Below are positions 1 through 7,197 of a stretch of 7,403 nucleotides of DNA, one piece after another. The notes under the pieces were generated by a model. That model saw only the letters and a program-made list of their open reading frames with translations. It made no database searches and was not told the DNA's origin. This DNA comes from Pseudomonadota bacterium (GTDB lineage Bacteria > Pseudomonadota > Alphaproteobacteria > Rhizobiales > Methyloligellaceae), in assembly GCA_022567275.1 (NCBI GenBank), contig JADFHH010000074.1, positions 1 through 7,403 of the forward strand, written 5' to 3'. The translations under genes and the position numbers were made by a program. The first letter of the stretch is position 1, and every line of letters starts with the position of its first letter.

Positions 1-3000
1 GCACTACGGCGGGTGGGGGGGGTGGAGGGGCAACGGGCGGCGCCAGTACGGCCGCTGGCGGGGGCGCAGGTGCAACTGGCGGCGCCAGTACGGCCGCTGG
101 CGGAGGCGCAGGTGCAACTGGCGGCGCCAGTACGGCCGCTGGCGGGGGCGCAGGCGGCGCTGGTGGTTTACGCAACGGCAATGGCGCGGGCGGCGGCGGC
201 GGGACCGGTTGCGGTGCGGTGGCAATTTGCGGTGCTGTCGCGGATTGTTGCGGTACAATTTCCGTGGAGGTGGCTGGTGCGGGCGGGGGTTCCGGCTGGT
301 CCGGCTTTTTTACTTCCTGCGCTGCTGGACCTTGCGGGGGTGTGGAGGCTTCCTCCGGCCTGGGCTTCACGCCGGGCTTGGGAGCGGGAGCGGGAGCGGA
401 TCCCGATACATCGAGTTTCTCAAGCCGTTCAACGTCTTTTTCCATTTTCCGGATAGTGATATATCGCGCCAGCCCGCTGGCATCTATTTTGGGCTTGAGT
501 TTGCCAAGCTCCGTCAGCGGTCCGGTAAAAACCAGCGAGACGCGCGGTTTCACGCCCTTTTCCGCTCCGTCAGAGGATTGCAACACCCATTCACTATCCA
601 GCGTGAGCGATGACAATTGCAAATAGGTGGTAAGGACCGCCTGCCCGTCCGTATCGCTCAGCGTCACCTTGTCGAATTCCAGCACGCCGTTGCGAATGTT
701 GAAGGGCGCCGTAATCCGCGGGAAGGACATTGTCGAGCCGTTCAGATGTTTGGCGACGCGCGCGCCGAGCTCAGCTTCATCGACGCTGTCTTGCCCTTTT
801 TCATCTCCTTCCGAACTGGCGGCGGCGGCGCGTTCCGCGCCAAGCGAAAAGCCCTTGACCGTTCCCGCTTCCACGACAAGCTGCCCCTTGCCGTCGAGAC
901 CGAATACAATACCGCGCGGCGTCAGTCCCTCGCCTTTGAGCGATATGTTGAGGCTGGCGGGTGCACTCACCAGCGCTTCGCCAGCTCGCGTCAATGTGAG
1001 TTGCTCAAGGCGCAGTCCCTTCGCTTCGGCGGTTGCCGTCAGCGCCAGGCCCGCGCCGCGCGCCGCCAACATCCCGCTTGCCTTGAGCGACCCGCCCTTG
1101 AAGCCGCCTTCAAGATTGGAGAAATTGAGCGTGCCGCCCGTTAGCGCTACCTGCATCCTGGCCTTGTCCAGAATCAATCCGCCGGTCAGTTGCAGGCGAT
1201 CGGCTGCAAGGCTGAGATTTCCCTCCACGCTGGCAAGCAACCCGGTTCTGAACGGCGCATCGGGCCAGTAGTCTTGCGCGCCTGGCACGCCGCGGTTTGC
1301 ATTTTTGTTGTCACCCTTGCCCCGCCACATGATCATTGGCGCCAGCAGCTGCGGCAACGAGGCCGTGCTCGCCGTAATCCGCGCGTCGACTAAAGGAGTG
1401 TCGCGCGTCAGATCGACAACCGCCTGTCCGGAAAATGATGCCCCGGCGATTTTGCCTTGCAAATTGTTAAACCGGTAAACGCCGCTTTTGGACTCGACAT
1501 CCGCGGTTAGACTGGCGGGCTTTGCCCCGTGACCGGGCGCCAGATGAACCCCGAACAAAGACAGTCCCGCCGCCGTGCTCTGCGTCGTCAAGACGGTTTT
1601 GCCGGAAAAGCCACTGCTTTGCGGGGCGATGCGATAGCTGCCTTGCGCAGTCCATTCCAAACCGCCGGCTTTCAACCGGAGCTTTGTTTGCAAGCCAGAT
1701 TCGGCGGTTCCGGTCACCTCGATCGATGCGGCTCCCTCGCCTTGCCCGAACAGGGCCAGATCGCTTTGCTTCATATGGGGACGCAATTGCTGCAGCAATT
1801 CAACGCCCGAGGCGTTACTTATCCTCCCCTCTAGCGAAATATTCCCTGCCGTCCAGTCCGCTGGCACGCCGGCGAAATCCATTTTCATGAACAGATCGCT
1901 TTTGCCCAGCGACCCTTCCATCTGTATGCCGAGACCTTTGGCTTGCGAGCCGGGGGCGCGTATCGCCGTGGTCAGCTGGAGCGGGGTCAGCGCGCTCAAT
2001 CGCTCTGGCGCGATATCGACCAGAGCCGGCATGCCGAGAAACCCGGCGAGAGCGGCAAGACCTTCCCCGCTATCCACATTGACCGTCAGTGTCAGAGTAC
2101 CCTTTGGCTCCTCCCCCAGACCGGTCATTTTGCCGCCGGCCTGAAGGGTGATATCCGGGGCGGACAAATTGAGCCGGCGAATATCGAGCGCATCCCTGGA
2201 CAGCGTAAATCTGGTTTCCAGAGCGCTTTCTCCAAGCGAGGGGAGAGTAATTGCGGCAATGCTGACATCCGCCGAGACACGTATTTCGCCAAGCCAGGCC
2301 AACGGCGCCTTCGCCTTGACCGCATCGCCATCTTTCGCGCCGCCACTTGAACCGAACAGCTCCCAAAGCGGCATCAACGAAGCATTGGAACCGAGCACTC
2401 TGGCCAATTCCACGCGCTCGCTCTGCAAGGAGAGTGCGAGTTCACTCTCAGGCCCGCTGCGATAGCTGAACGCACCCTTGAATGCGGACCCGAACAGATT
2501 GCCTTCTCCCTCCTCGAGGGACAATTCGCCGGACCCGGCGTAAAGTTTACCCTCAAGCGAGAATTCCCCCGGCCGTGCAGCCGCGCCCGGCGCGGCCGCG
2601 AATCCGGCCCATTTCAGCAGCCGGGACAGCGACTTTCCGGTGACGGAAACCGGACCGGAGAAAACCGCTCCCTTTTTGCCGCTGGCAAGCGTGCCCGAGA
2701 GTTTCAGTTCGTTTTTTCCAGGTAAAGTGGCAGTGAGCTCGGAAACGTCCAATTTGCCGCCGGCGGCCGACAAGGTGAGCGAAATGCCGGTCACCAAATC
2801 ACCCGCGAGAACCGCCTGGTCCAGAACAAGCCTGAGCGATCCCTTTTTGATGCCTGATGTCCGGCGCAGGACTTCGTCCGCCAGGCCGGCCAGGGCCGTG
2901 TTCAGTTTCAGCGGAGAGCCTCCCTCCGGCCCGGCCCAGGAGTCCAGATCCACCCAGCGAGAAGACAATGCCCCGCTAACCAGCAGGCCATCATCATAGC

Positions 3001-3925
3001 TCACATCGAACAGGCCGCGCAGGGTCTGTCTCTTGTTGTTCTTGACGACGGTCAGCTCCAGTTCGGTGAATTCTGCCGCTTGCAACCCGCCCTCGAGTTT
3101 GGATTTTATCTCGAATGACGCCGCTTTCTGCGCCTCCTGTTTATCTTCCCCTGTCCCGTTTCCCGTGCGCTCGCCGGCCAGGCGGGCATGGAACCTGCCT
3201 TTGAAGAGGGGGAGCGTGGAAAGCCCGTCAACCACACCATCGATCGAGTAGGTTTCACTGGTGTCTGGGTTGCGGACGCCTGCTTTTAGAGTGAATTGAC
3301 CATTGTCCTCGCGCCGGCCGGTCGAGAAACGCAACTCCCGGTATTTGTCCGCGAGCGTGTACTGGCCGCTGAATTTGTAAGGGCCCTTGAGCGAGCGGGC
3401 CGACAATACGCCGTCGAGATTGTCGATCGAGAGATACGGCTCGCTCTTTCCCCGCCACAAATTGATGGTCCCGCCGCTGATGGCGACCGAATTGAGTGTC
3501 AGGTCTTTCGGGAGAAAAGGCAGATCGGCCGCTTCCCCGCCGAGATCGGACCAGTTTCCTGAACCGTCCCCGGCAATCCGGAGATTGAGCACCGGAGATT
3601 CGATTTCCACCGCACGCGCTTCGATGACGCCGCGCAGCAACGGCGGTACGGAAAGCCAGACCGTAAATGACCGCGCCGCGGCCAGGGGTGTGTCGAACCC
3701 GCCCTTGGCGTCGGCGACATTGATCGTCTCGAAGCGAAGCAATGGCGTGGGAAGCAGCCTCAGCGACACGTCGCCGCCGACGTCGACCTTCCGGCCTATC
3801 AACCTGGAGGTCTGTGCCTCGAACACGTCGCGGTAGTCGTTCCAGTCAACAAAATACGGCACCGCGAAAATCGCGCTCAGGGCCAGCACCAGAAGTCCCG
3901 CCAGAAACAGCAGTAAGGAATTCAT
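1..3925 (-). CDS. AsmA family protein, C-terminus cut by the window edge
   Basis: Likely inner-membrane-anchored periplasmic protein of the AsmA family, whose members (AsmA, TamB, YhdP) are implicated in outer-membrane assembly and phospholipid movement between membranes; the role here is inferred. The frame is open for 1308 codons with no stop and continues past base 1. Residues about 3-25 form one hydrophobic signal anchor, followed at 26-75 by the family's typical opening (VDWNDYRDVFEAQ, then LIGRKV and LRLLPTPLLRF). A long beta-rich body follows, broken by a charged linker near 250-270. Residues about 830-1130 resemble the AsmA C-terminal domain, ending in FTGPL and the helix RKMEKDVERLEKL at 1158-1170. 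From about 1173 the chain is Pro/Ala-rich, with a 14-residue tandem repeat. The ATG at 3925 has a strong GGAGGA nine bases upstream. It lies 70 bp after the dehydrogenase gene, probably in one operon. Family call is firm; exact substrate unknown. Confidence 0.9.
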   Translation of the reverse strand, partial: MNSLLLFLAGLLVLALSAIFAVPYFVDWNDYRDVFEAQTSRLIGRKVDVGGDVSLRLLPTPLLRFETINVADAKGGFDTPLAAARSFTVWLSVPPLLRGVIEARAVEIESPVLNLRIAGDGSGNWSDLGGEAADLPFLPKDLTLNSVAISGGTINLWRGKSEPYLSIDNLDGVLSARSLKGPYKFSGQYTLADKYRELRFSTGRREDNGQFTLKAGVRNPDTSETYSIDGVVDGLSTLPLFKGRFHARLAGERTGNGTGEDKQEAQKAASFEIKSKLEGGLQAAEFTELELTVVKNNKRQTLRGLFDVSYDDGLLVSGALSSRWVDLDSWAGPEGGSPLKLNTALAGLADEVLRRTSGIKKGSLRLVLDQAVLAGDLVTGISLTLSAAGGKLDVSELTATLPGKNELKLSGTLASGKKGAVFSGPVSVTGKSLSRLLKWAGFAAAPGAAARPGEFSLEGKLYAGSGELSLEEGEGNLFGSAFKGAFSYRSGPESELALSLQSERVELARVLGSNASLMPLWELFGSSGGAKDGDAVKAKAPLAWLGEIRVSADVSIAAITLPSLGESALETRFTLSRDALDIRRLNLSAPDITLQAGGKMTGLGEEPKGTLTLTVNVDSGEGLAALAGFLGMPALVDIAPERLSALTPLQLTTAIRAPGSQAKGLGIQMEGSLGKSDLFMKMDFAGVPADWTAGNISLEGRISNASGVELLQQLRPHMKQSDLALFGQGEGAASIEVTGTAESGLQTKLRLKAGGLEWTAQGSYRIAPQSSGFSGKTVLTTQSTAAGLSLFGVHLAPGHGAKPASLTADVESKSGVYRFNNLQGKIAGASFSGQAVVDLTRDTPLVDARITASTASLPQLLAPMIMWRGKGDNKNANRGVPGAQDYWPDAPFRTGLLASVEGNLSLAADRLQLTGGLILDKARMQVALTGGTLNFSNLEGGFKGGSLKASGMLAARGAGLALTATAEAKGLRLEQLTLTRAGEALVSAPASLNISLKGEGLTPRGIVFGLDGKGQLVVEAGTVKGFSLGAERAAAASSEGDEKGQDSVDEAELGARVAKHLNGSTMSFPRITAPFNIRNGVLEFDKVTLSDTDGQAVLTTYLQLSSLTLDSEWVLQSSDGAEKGVKPRVSLVFTGPLTELGKLKPKIDASGLARYITIRKMEKDVERLEKLDVSGSAPAPAPKPGVKPRPEEASTPPQGPAAQEVKKPDQPEPPPAPATSTEIVPQQSATAPQIATAPQPVPPPPPAPLPLRKPPAPPAPPPAAVLAPPVAPAPPPAAVLAPPVAPAPPPAAVLAPPVAPPPPPPAVV
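29..154 (-). repeat. Three tandem 42-bp units coding a Pro/Ala-rich 14-residue repeat
   Basis: Units lie at 29-70, 71-112 and 113-154. Units 2 and 3 differ at one base (104 A against 146 G); unit 1 differs from unit 3 at two bases (29 and 35). The length is a multiple of three, so the AsmA reading frame is kept. In that frame the unit reads PPAAVLAPPVAPAP, with small variations in the leftmost copy. Each unit contains the inverted repeat CGCCAG-8 nt-CTGGCG. The near identity suggests recent duplication by slippage or unequal recombination. Confidence 0.93.
380..397 (-). repeat. Short hexanucleotide repeat (GGGAGC)x3 in the AsmA tail
   Basis: Three perfect copies of GGGAGC on the plus strand, aligned to the minus-strand codons, encode three Ala-Pro pairs at the beginning of the Pro-rich tail of the AsmA-family protein. 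It is a short slippage-prone tract that keeps frame when gaining or losing units. Confidence 0.85.
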
Positions 3926-3934
3926 CGCAACAAA

Positions 3935-3966
3935 TCCTCCCGGCGCACATCCATATCTTGCCGGGA
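3935..3966 (-). promoter_or_regulatory. Shine-Dalgarno of the asmA-like gene with an overlapping hairpin
   Basis: Read on the minus strand, GGAGGA (plus 3940-3935) lies nine bases before the ATG at 3925 and fixes that start. A perfect 7-bp inverted repeat, TCCCGGC (plus 3966-3960) and GCCGGGA (plus 3944-3938), with a 15-nt loop, has its downstream arm over the first three bases of the Shine-Dalgarno. It has no T-tract, so it is not a typical intrinsic terminator. Whether the hairpin lowers translation is inference; the ribosome binding site itself is well supported. Confidence 0.6.
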
Positions 3967-3995
3967 CAATACCAGCCTCGGTCAGGGCTCGGACC

Positions 3996-5393
3996 CTAGA
4001 CCACCTTGCCTGGATTAAAAATATTGTGCGGGTCAAGCGCCTTTTTTATGGCGCGCATCACCTCGACCCCTGGTCCGTGCTCGGCTTTCATATATTTCAT
4101 TTTGCCCGTGCCGACGCCATGCTCGCCGGTACAGGTGCCATCCATGGCGAGCGCCCGCTTCACGAGCCTGTCGAGAAAGTCATGGGCGGCCATGACTTGT
4201 TGGGCATTGTCCATGTCGATAAGGAGCAGAACGTGAAAGTTTCCATCGCCAATATGACCCACGATTGGCCCCACCAGTCCTGTCTCGGCGATATCCTTCT
4301 GGGTCTCGACCACACATTCGGCCAGCCGTGAAATCGGCACGCACACATCTGTCGCGATGGCCTGCGTACCGGGCCGGTAGGTGCGCGCCGCCCAATAGGC
4401 CTCGTGACGCGCCGCCCATAGCTTGCTGCGGTCTTCGGCCCGTTCGGCCCATTGAAAATCGCTACCCCCATTATCCGCGGCAATCCCGGCAAACATATCC
4501 GCCTGCTCGCGCGTCGTTACAGGCGTGCCGTGAAACTCCAGAAACAGCGTCGGCACGGGTCGAAGATCCATCTTTGAATGCGCATTGCAGGCTTCGATTT
4601 GCGCCTCGTCGAGCAATTCGCACCGCGCCAGCCCCAGGCCCAGCTGAATGGCCGTGATCGTCGCATCGCACGCCCCCTCGATGGTTTCGAAGGTACAGAT
4701 GGCGGAGCGGATGGATTCCGGAATTCCATACAGCTTTACGGTCAGCTCGGTGATGATGCCGAGCGTACCTTCCGAGCCGACGAGAAGATGGGTCAGGTCG
4801 TATCCCGCTGCCGATTTGCGCGCGCGCCGCGCGGTCCGCACGACAGAACCGTCGGCCATGACGACCGTCAGATTGATGACGAAATCGCGCATGGTGCCGT
4901 AAAGCACCGCATTGGTGCCCGAGGCCCGCGTCGCCGCCATGCCGCCCATCGTGGCGTCGGCACCCGGATCGAGGGGGAAAAACAATCCTGTATCGCGCAA
5001 ATGCTCGTTGAGTTGCATACGCGTTACGCCCGCCTCGACGACACAATCCATATCCTCCCGATGAACGGCCAAAACCTTGTTCATGCGGGTCAAATCGAGC
5101 GATATCCCGCCATGCGGCGCGTTCAGATGTCCCTCCAGCGACGTGCCGGCGCCAAAGGCAATGATCGGCACGCGGTGCTCGGCGCACAGTTTGACGAGGT
5201 CCACGATCTCTTGTGTATTCTCGGCAAAGACGACCGCGTCGGGGGGCTGAATTGGCAGCCAGGTCAGCGTGTTGCCATGCTGCTCCCGCACCGCCGCAGC
5301 CGTTGTAACCCTGTCTCCCAGACGCGCGCGCAAGGCGCCGATGACAGGCTCGATCACATTACCCGTTGATTGTTCATCGATCTGTATCGTCAT
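3996..5393 (-). CDS. dld: FAD-dependent D-lactate dehydrogenase (cytochrome), LDHD/GlcD family
   Basis: Complete 465-residue flavoprotein expected to oxidise D-lactate or a related D-2-hydroxyacid to the 2-oxoacid and pass electrons to cytochrome c or quinone. The N-terminal FAD-binding PCMH domain (about 45-220) shows AFGAGTSLEGH at 79-89, the DPGADATMGGMAATRASGTN stretch at 142-161 and VGSEGTLGIITE at 205-216. The C-terminal FAD-oxidase domain has HIGDGNFH at 380-387 and GEHGVG at 423-428, whose two histidines and glutamate bind the divalent metal in this superfamily, and ends in the usual NPGK. Similarity to human LDHD is clear throughout (TLFLEFHG, TDVCVPISRL, TGEHG). The absence of neighbouring glcE or glcF argues against a glycolate oxidase subunit; 2-hydroxyglutarate dehydrogenase remains possible. 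The ATG at 5393 is the only usable start before an in-frame stop, yet has no clear Shine-Dalgarno. The asmA-like gene follows after 70 bp. Confidence 0.92.
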   Translation of the reverse strand: MTIQIDEQSTGNVIEPVIGALRARLGDRVTTAAAVREQHGNTLTWLPIQPPDAVVFAENTQEIVDLVKLCAEHRVPIIAFGAGTSLEGHLNAPHGGISLDLTRMNKVLAVHREDMDCVVEAGVTRMQLNEHLRDTGLFFPLDPGADATMGGMAATRASGTNAVLYGTMRDFVINLTVVMADGSVVRTARRARKSAAGYDLTHLLVGSEGTLGIITELTVKLYGIPESIRSAICTFETIEGACDATITAIQLGLGLARCELLDEAQIEACNAHSKMDLRPVPTLFLEFHGTPVTTREQADMFAGIAADNGGSDFQWAERAEDRSKLWAARHEAYWAARTYRPGTQAIATDVCVPISRLAECVVETQKDIAETGLVGPIVGHIGDGNFHVLLLIDMDNAQQVMAAHDFLDRLVKRALAMDGTCTGEHGVGTGKMKYMKAEHGPGVEVMRAIKKALDPHNIFNPGKVV

Positions 5394-5474
5394 ATGGACG
5401 GCTTTCGGGCGCTCACTTGTTGCGGAATCGAGTTACACTCTAGCAAATAGAAGGGCTTGGCTGAAAGAAATCAG
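5394..5474. promoter_or_regulatory. Divergent intergenic region with candidate promoters for dld (minus) and the CLC gene (plus)
   Basis: These 81 bp must hold the start signals of both outward-facing genes. On the minus strand, TGCTAGAGT (plus 5445-5437) is an extended -10-like element with a poor -35 (TTCAGC, plus 5465-5460) 17 bases away; transcription would begin near 5430, leaving a leader of about 37 nt. It matches eight of nine bases of the element before uvrD. On the plus strand, TACACT at 5434-5439 is the best -10 candidate but has no convincing -35. The two candidates overlap, so the promoters could compete. No clear operator palindrome is visible. Confidence 0.35.
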
Positions 5475-7145
5475 ATGCCTGAGACGAAAAAGCCAGCGCA
5501 CAGGTCTGTAATCGCGCGATCCATCGAATGGCTGCTGCATCTCGTCAGCGACAGGATGATTCCGAATTTGCGGGAATTCCTGCGCGAGCGTCAGCCTCTG
5601 GTCTGGGCAATCGCTCTGGCCATCGGCATCGGCGCCGCCTATTTCGCCATTTTCTTCCGCACGCTTATCGGGCTGTTTCAATTGCCATGGCTGGGAACCC
5701 TGAGTGAGAATGTGTATTCAGCCGCGCTAACTACACCCTGGTGGGTCATCTTGCTGGCGCCGGCTGTTGGCGGCCTCGCCGTCGGTCTGTTCCTCCAGCA
5801 CCTGATGCCGGGACGGCGCGTCCACGGCGTCGCCGATGTGATCGAGGCGCGCGCCCTGCTTGGATGCCGCATTTCCGCCCGGGAGGGGTTGAGCAGCGCC
5901 CTTGTCTCCGCTGTGTCGCTCGGCACGGGCGCCAGCGCCGGGCGTGAAGGCCCCGTGGTGCATCTTGGCGCCACGCTTGCGTCGGTACTCCAGGATTTAT
6001 TCAAGCTGCCGCATACGGCGCGGCGCACCTTGCTCGCCTGCGGCGTCGCCGCCGCCGTTTCCGCCTCATTCAATGCGCCCATTGCCGGCGTGCTGTTCGC
6101 CCATGAGGTGATCCTCGCCCATTTCGCGATGCGCGCCTTCGTGCCCATCACCATATCGAGCGTGGCGGCCACCATGATCGCACGCATTCATCTGGGCGAT
6201 TTTCCAGCCTTCATCATTCCCGACTACCAGATTACATCCTATTGGGAATTTCCCGCCTTCGCCCTATTGGGGGTCACTTGCGCCTGCGTGGCCATCGCCT
6301 TTCAATTCGCCATACTCACCAGCGACAGGATTGCGCGAAGCGTCGATATCCCCCTATGGACACGGCCTGTCATCGGCGGAGCGATGGTCGGCTTCATCGC
6401 CATCTGGTTTCCACAGGTTCTGGGGGTCGGCTATGACGCCACCGACGCCGCGTTAAAGGATCACTTCCCGCTCACTCTGCTGCTTGTGCTGCTGGTTCTC
6501 AAAGCGGTTACCACGGCGATTACGCTGGCCAGCCGATTCGGCGGCGGGATATTCTCGCCATCGCTTTATCTCGGCGCCATGTGCGGCGGCGCGTTCGGGC
6601 TGATGGCGGCAAGCGTGTTCCCTGAAATCGCGTCCAGCGAAGGCCTGTACGCCATTCTCGGCATGGGCGCGGTGGCGGCGGCCGTGCTCGGCGCGCCGAT
6701 CTCGACCACGCTCATCGTATTCGAGCTCACAGGCGGATATGAAATGACCCTCGCCCTGCTGCTCGCCGTTTCCATTTCGACCGGCCTCACGCAAGCCGTT
6801 TACGGGCAAAGCTTTTTCCACGACCAATTGTCGTCGCGCGGCATCTTTCTGAAGGAGGGCCCGCACCAGCACATCGTGCGCTCCCTGAAAGTCCGCGACT
6901 TCATGCTGCCGATCGAGAAATCCGTTTCAGAGGCGATGGCAGGCCTTGAAGCGGACACCGCCTGGCTGACGCCGGACGACACGGTGGAGTCCGCGCTTCG
7001 CGCATTCGACAAGACCGGACTTAACCGCTTGCCCGTTGTGGAGAGCGGCGACACCAGCAAGCTTGCCGGCTGGGCGGAGCAGGTCGACGCCCTCAACGCC
7101 TTTAATGACGCATTGATCGAGGCCAGCCGCGAAGAACATAAATAG
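5475..7145 (+). CDS. CLC family chloride channel or Cl-/H+ antiporter with one C-terminal CBS motif
   Basis: Inner-membrane anion transport protein, expected to work as a homodimer; 556 residues from ATG 5475. Hydrophobic segments run from about 43 to 443. Family motifs are GREGP at 156-160 with gating Glu158, FNAPIAGVLF at 199-208 and GGIFSPSLYLGA at 357-368. Against E. coli ClcA, the anion-site Ser107 aligns with His117 (VHGVAD), internal proton Glu203 with Val212, and anion-site Tyr445 with Phe448, so channel or exchanger cannot be decided by motif. Residues about 473-548 form a cytoplasmic CBS motif (VRDFM, LTPDDTVESALRAF, LNRLPVV, GWAEQVDAL); only one is seen, where two usually pair. A TTG at 5457 would add six residues, but a purine-rich AGAAGGG sits too close to it, while GAAAGA lies about six bases before the ATG. 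An in-frame TAG at 5448 bars anything longer. The dehydrogenase is divergent; uvrD follows after 52 bp. Confidence 0.9.
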   Translation: MPETKKPAHRSVIARSIEWLLHLVSDRMIPNLREFLRERQPLVWAIALAIGIGAAYFAIFFRTLIGLFQLPWLGTLSENVYSAALTTPWWVILLAPAVGGLAVGLFLQHLMPGRRVHGVADVIEARALLGCRISAREGLSSALVSAVSLGTGASAGREGPVVHLGATLASVLQDLFKLPHTARRTLLACGVAAAVSASFNAPIAGVLFAHEVILAHFAMRAFVPITISSVAATMIARIHLGDFPAFIIPDYQITSYWEFPAFALLGVTCACVAIAFQFAILTSDRIARSVDIPLWTRPVIGGAMVGFIAIWFPQVLGVGYDATDAALKDHFPLTLLLVLLVLKAVTTAITLASRFGGGIFSPSLYLGAMCGGAFGLMAASVFPEIASSEGLYAILGMGAVAAAVLGAPISTTLIVFELTGGYEMTLALLLAVSISTGLTQAVYGQSFFHDQLSSRGIFLKEGPHQHIVRSLKVRDFMLPIEKSVSEAMAGLEADTAWLTPDDTVESALRAFDKTGLNRLPVVESGDTSKLAGWAEQVDALNAFNDALIEASREEHK

Positions 7146-7179
7146 GGTTTTGTCAATCACCTAACACCGGCTCTTCGCG
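7128..7179. repeat. 8-bp inverted repeat spanning the end of the CLC gene and the uvrD promoter
   Basis: CGCGAAGA at 7128-7135 is perfectly complementary to TCTTCGCG at 7172-7179, with 36 bases between. The left arm is in the last codons of the CLC gene; the right arm lies just before the uvrD -10. No T-tract follows, so it is not a classical terminator, and no other terminator is visible in this gap. It may be a chance match. Confidence 0.35.
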
Positions 7180-7189
7180 ATGCTATAGT
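7161..7189 (+). promoter_or_regulatory. Extended -10 promoter of uvrD
   Basis: TGC-TATAGT at 7181-7189 is an extended -10 element (five of six bases of TATAAT plus the upstream TG). A weaker -35, CTAACA at 7161-7166, matches four of six bases of TTGACA, with 17-bp spacing. The predicted transcription start, about 7195-7197, is right at the ATG at 7198, which implies a leaderless or near-leaderless message. Call rests on spacing and consensus only. Confidence 0.6.
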
Positions 7190-7197
7190 CCGCCTCT

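Noticed and set aside
29..154. Regular repeats as a possible CRISPR array
   Set aside because: The 42-bp units are directly tandem with no unique spacers and lie in frame inside a protein-coding gene.
13..626. Several plus-strand open frames opposite the left part of the AsmA-family gene
   Set aside because: They are shadows of a GC-rich coding strand; the minus-strand frame gives a coherent 1308-residue AsmA-family protein, while these give low-complexity or basic chains with no recognisable motif.
4471..5187. Minus-strand 238-codon frame overlapping dld in another phase
   Set aside because: It is an alternative-frame shadow of dld; the dld frame carries all the FAD-binding and metal-binding motifs.
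4578..5369. Long plus-strand open frame (263 codons) antisense to dld
   Set aside because: It lies wholly opposite a well-supported dehydrogenase and its product is Arg/His/Gly-rich with no family features; high GC explains its length.
3996..5393. Glycolate oxidase subunit GlcD
   Set aside because: No glcE or glcF partner is adjacent, and the sequence resembles the stand-alone LDHD type more closely; not fully excluded.
5388..5400. Near-palindrome CGTCATATGGACG around the dld start codon as an operator
   Set aside because: The arms are only 4 bp around a CATATG core, which is expected by chance, and no second copy is seen in the intergenic region.
5457..5474. TTG at 5457 as the CLC start codon
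   Set aside because: The only Shine-Dalgarno-like run lies within two bases of it, which is too close; the ATG at 5475 is better spaced, though its site is weak.
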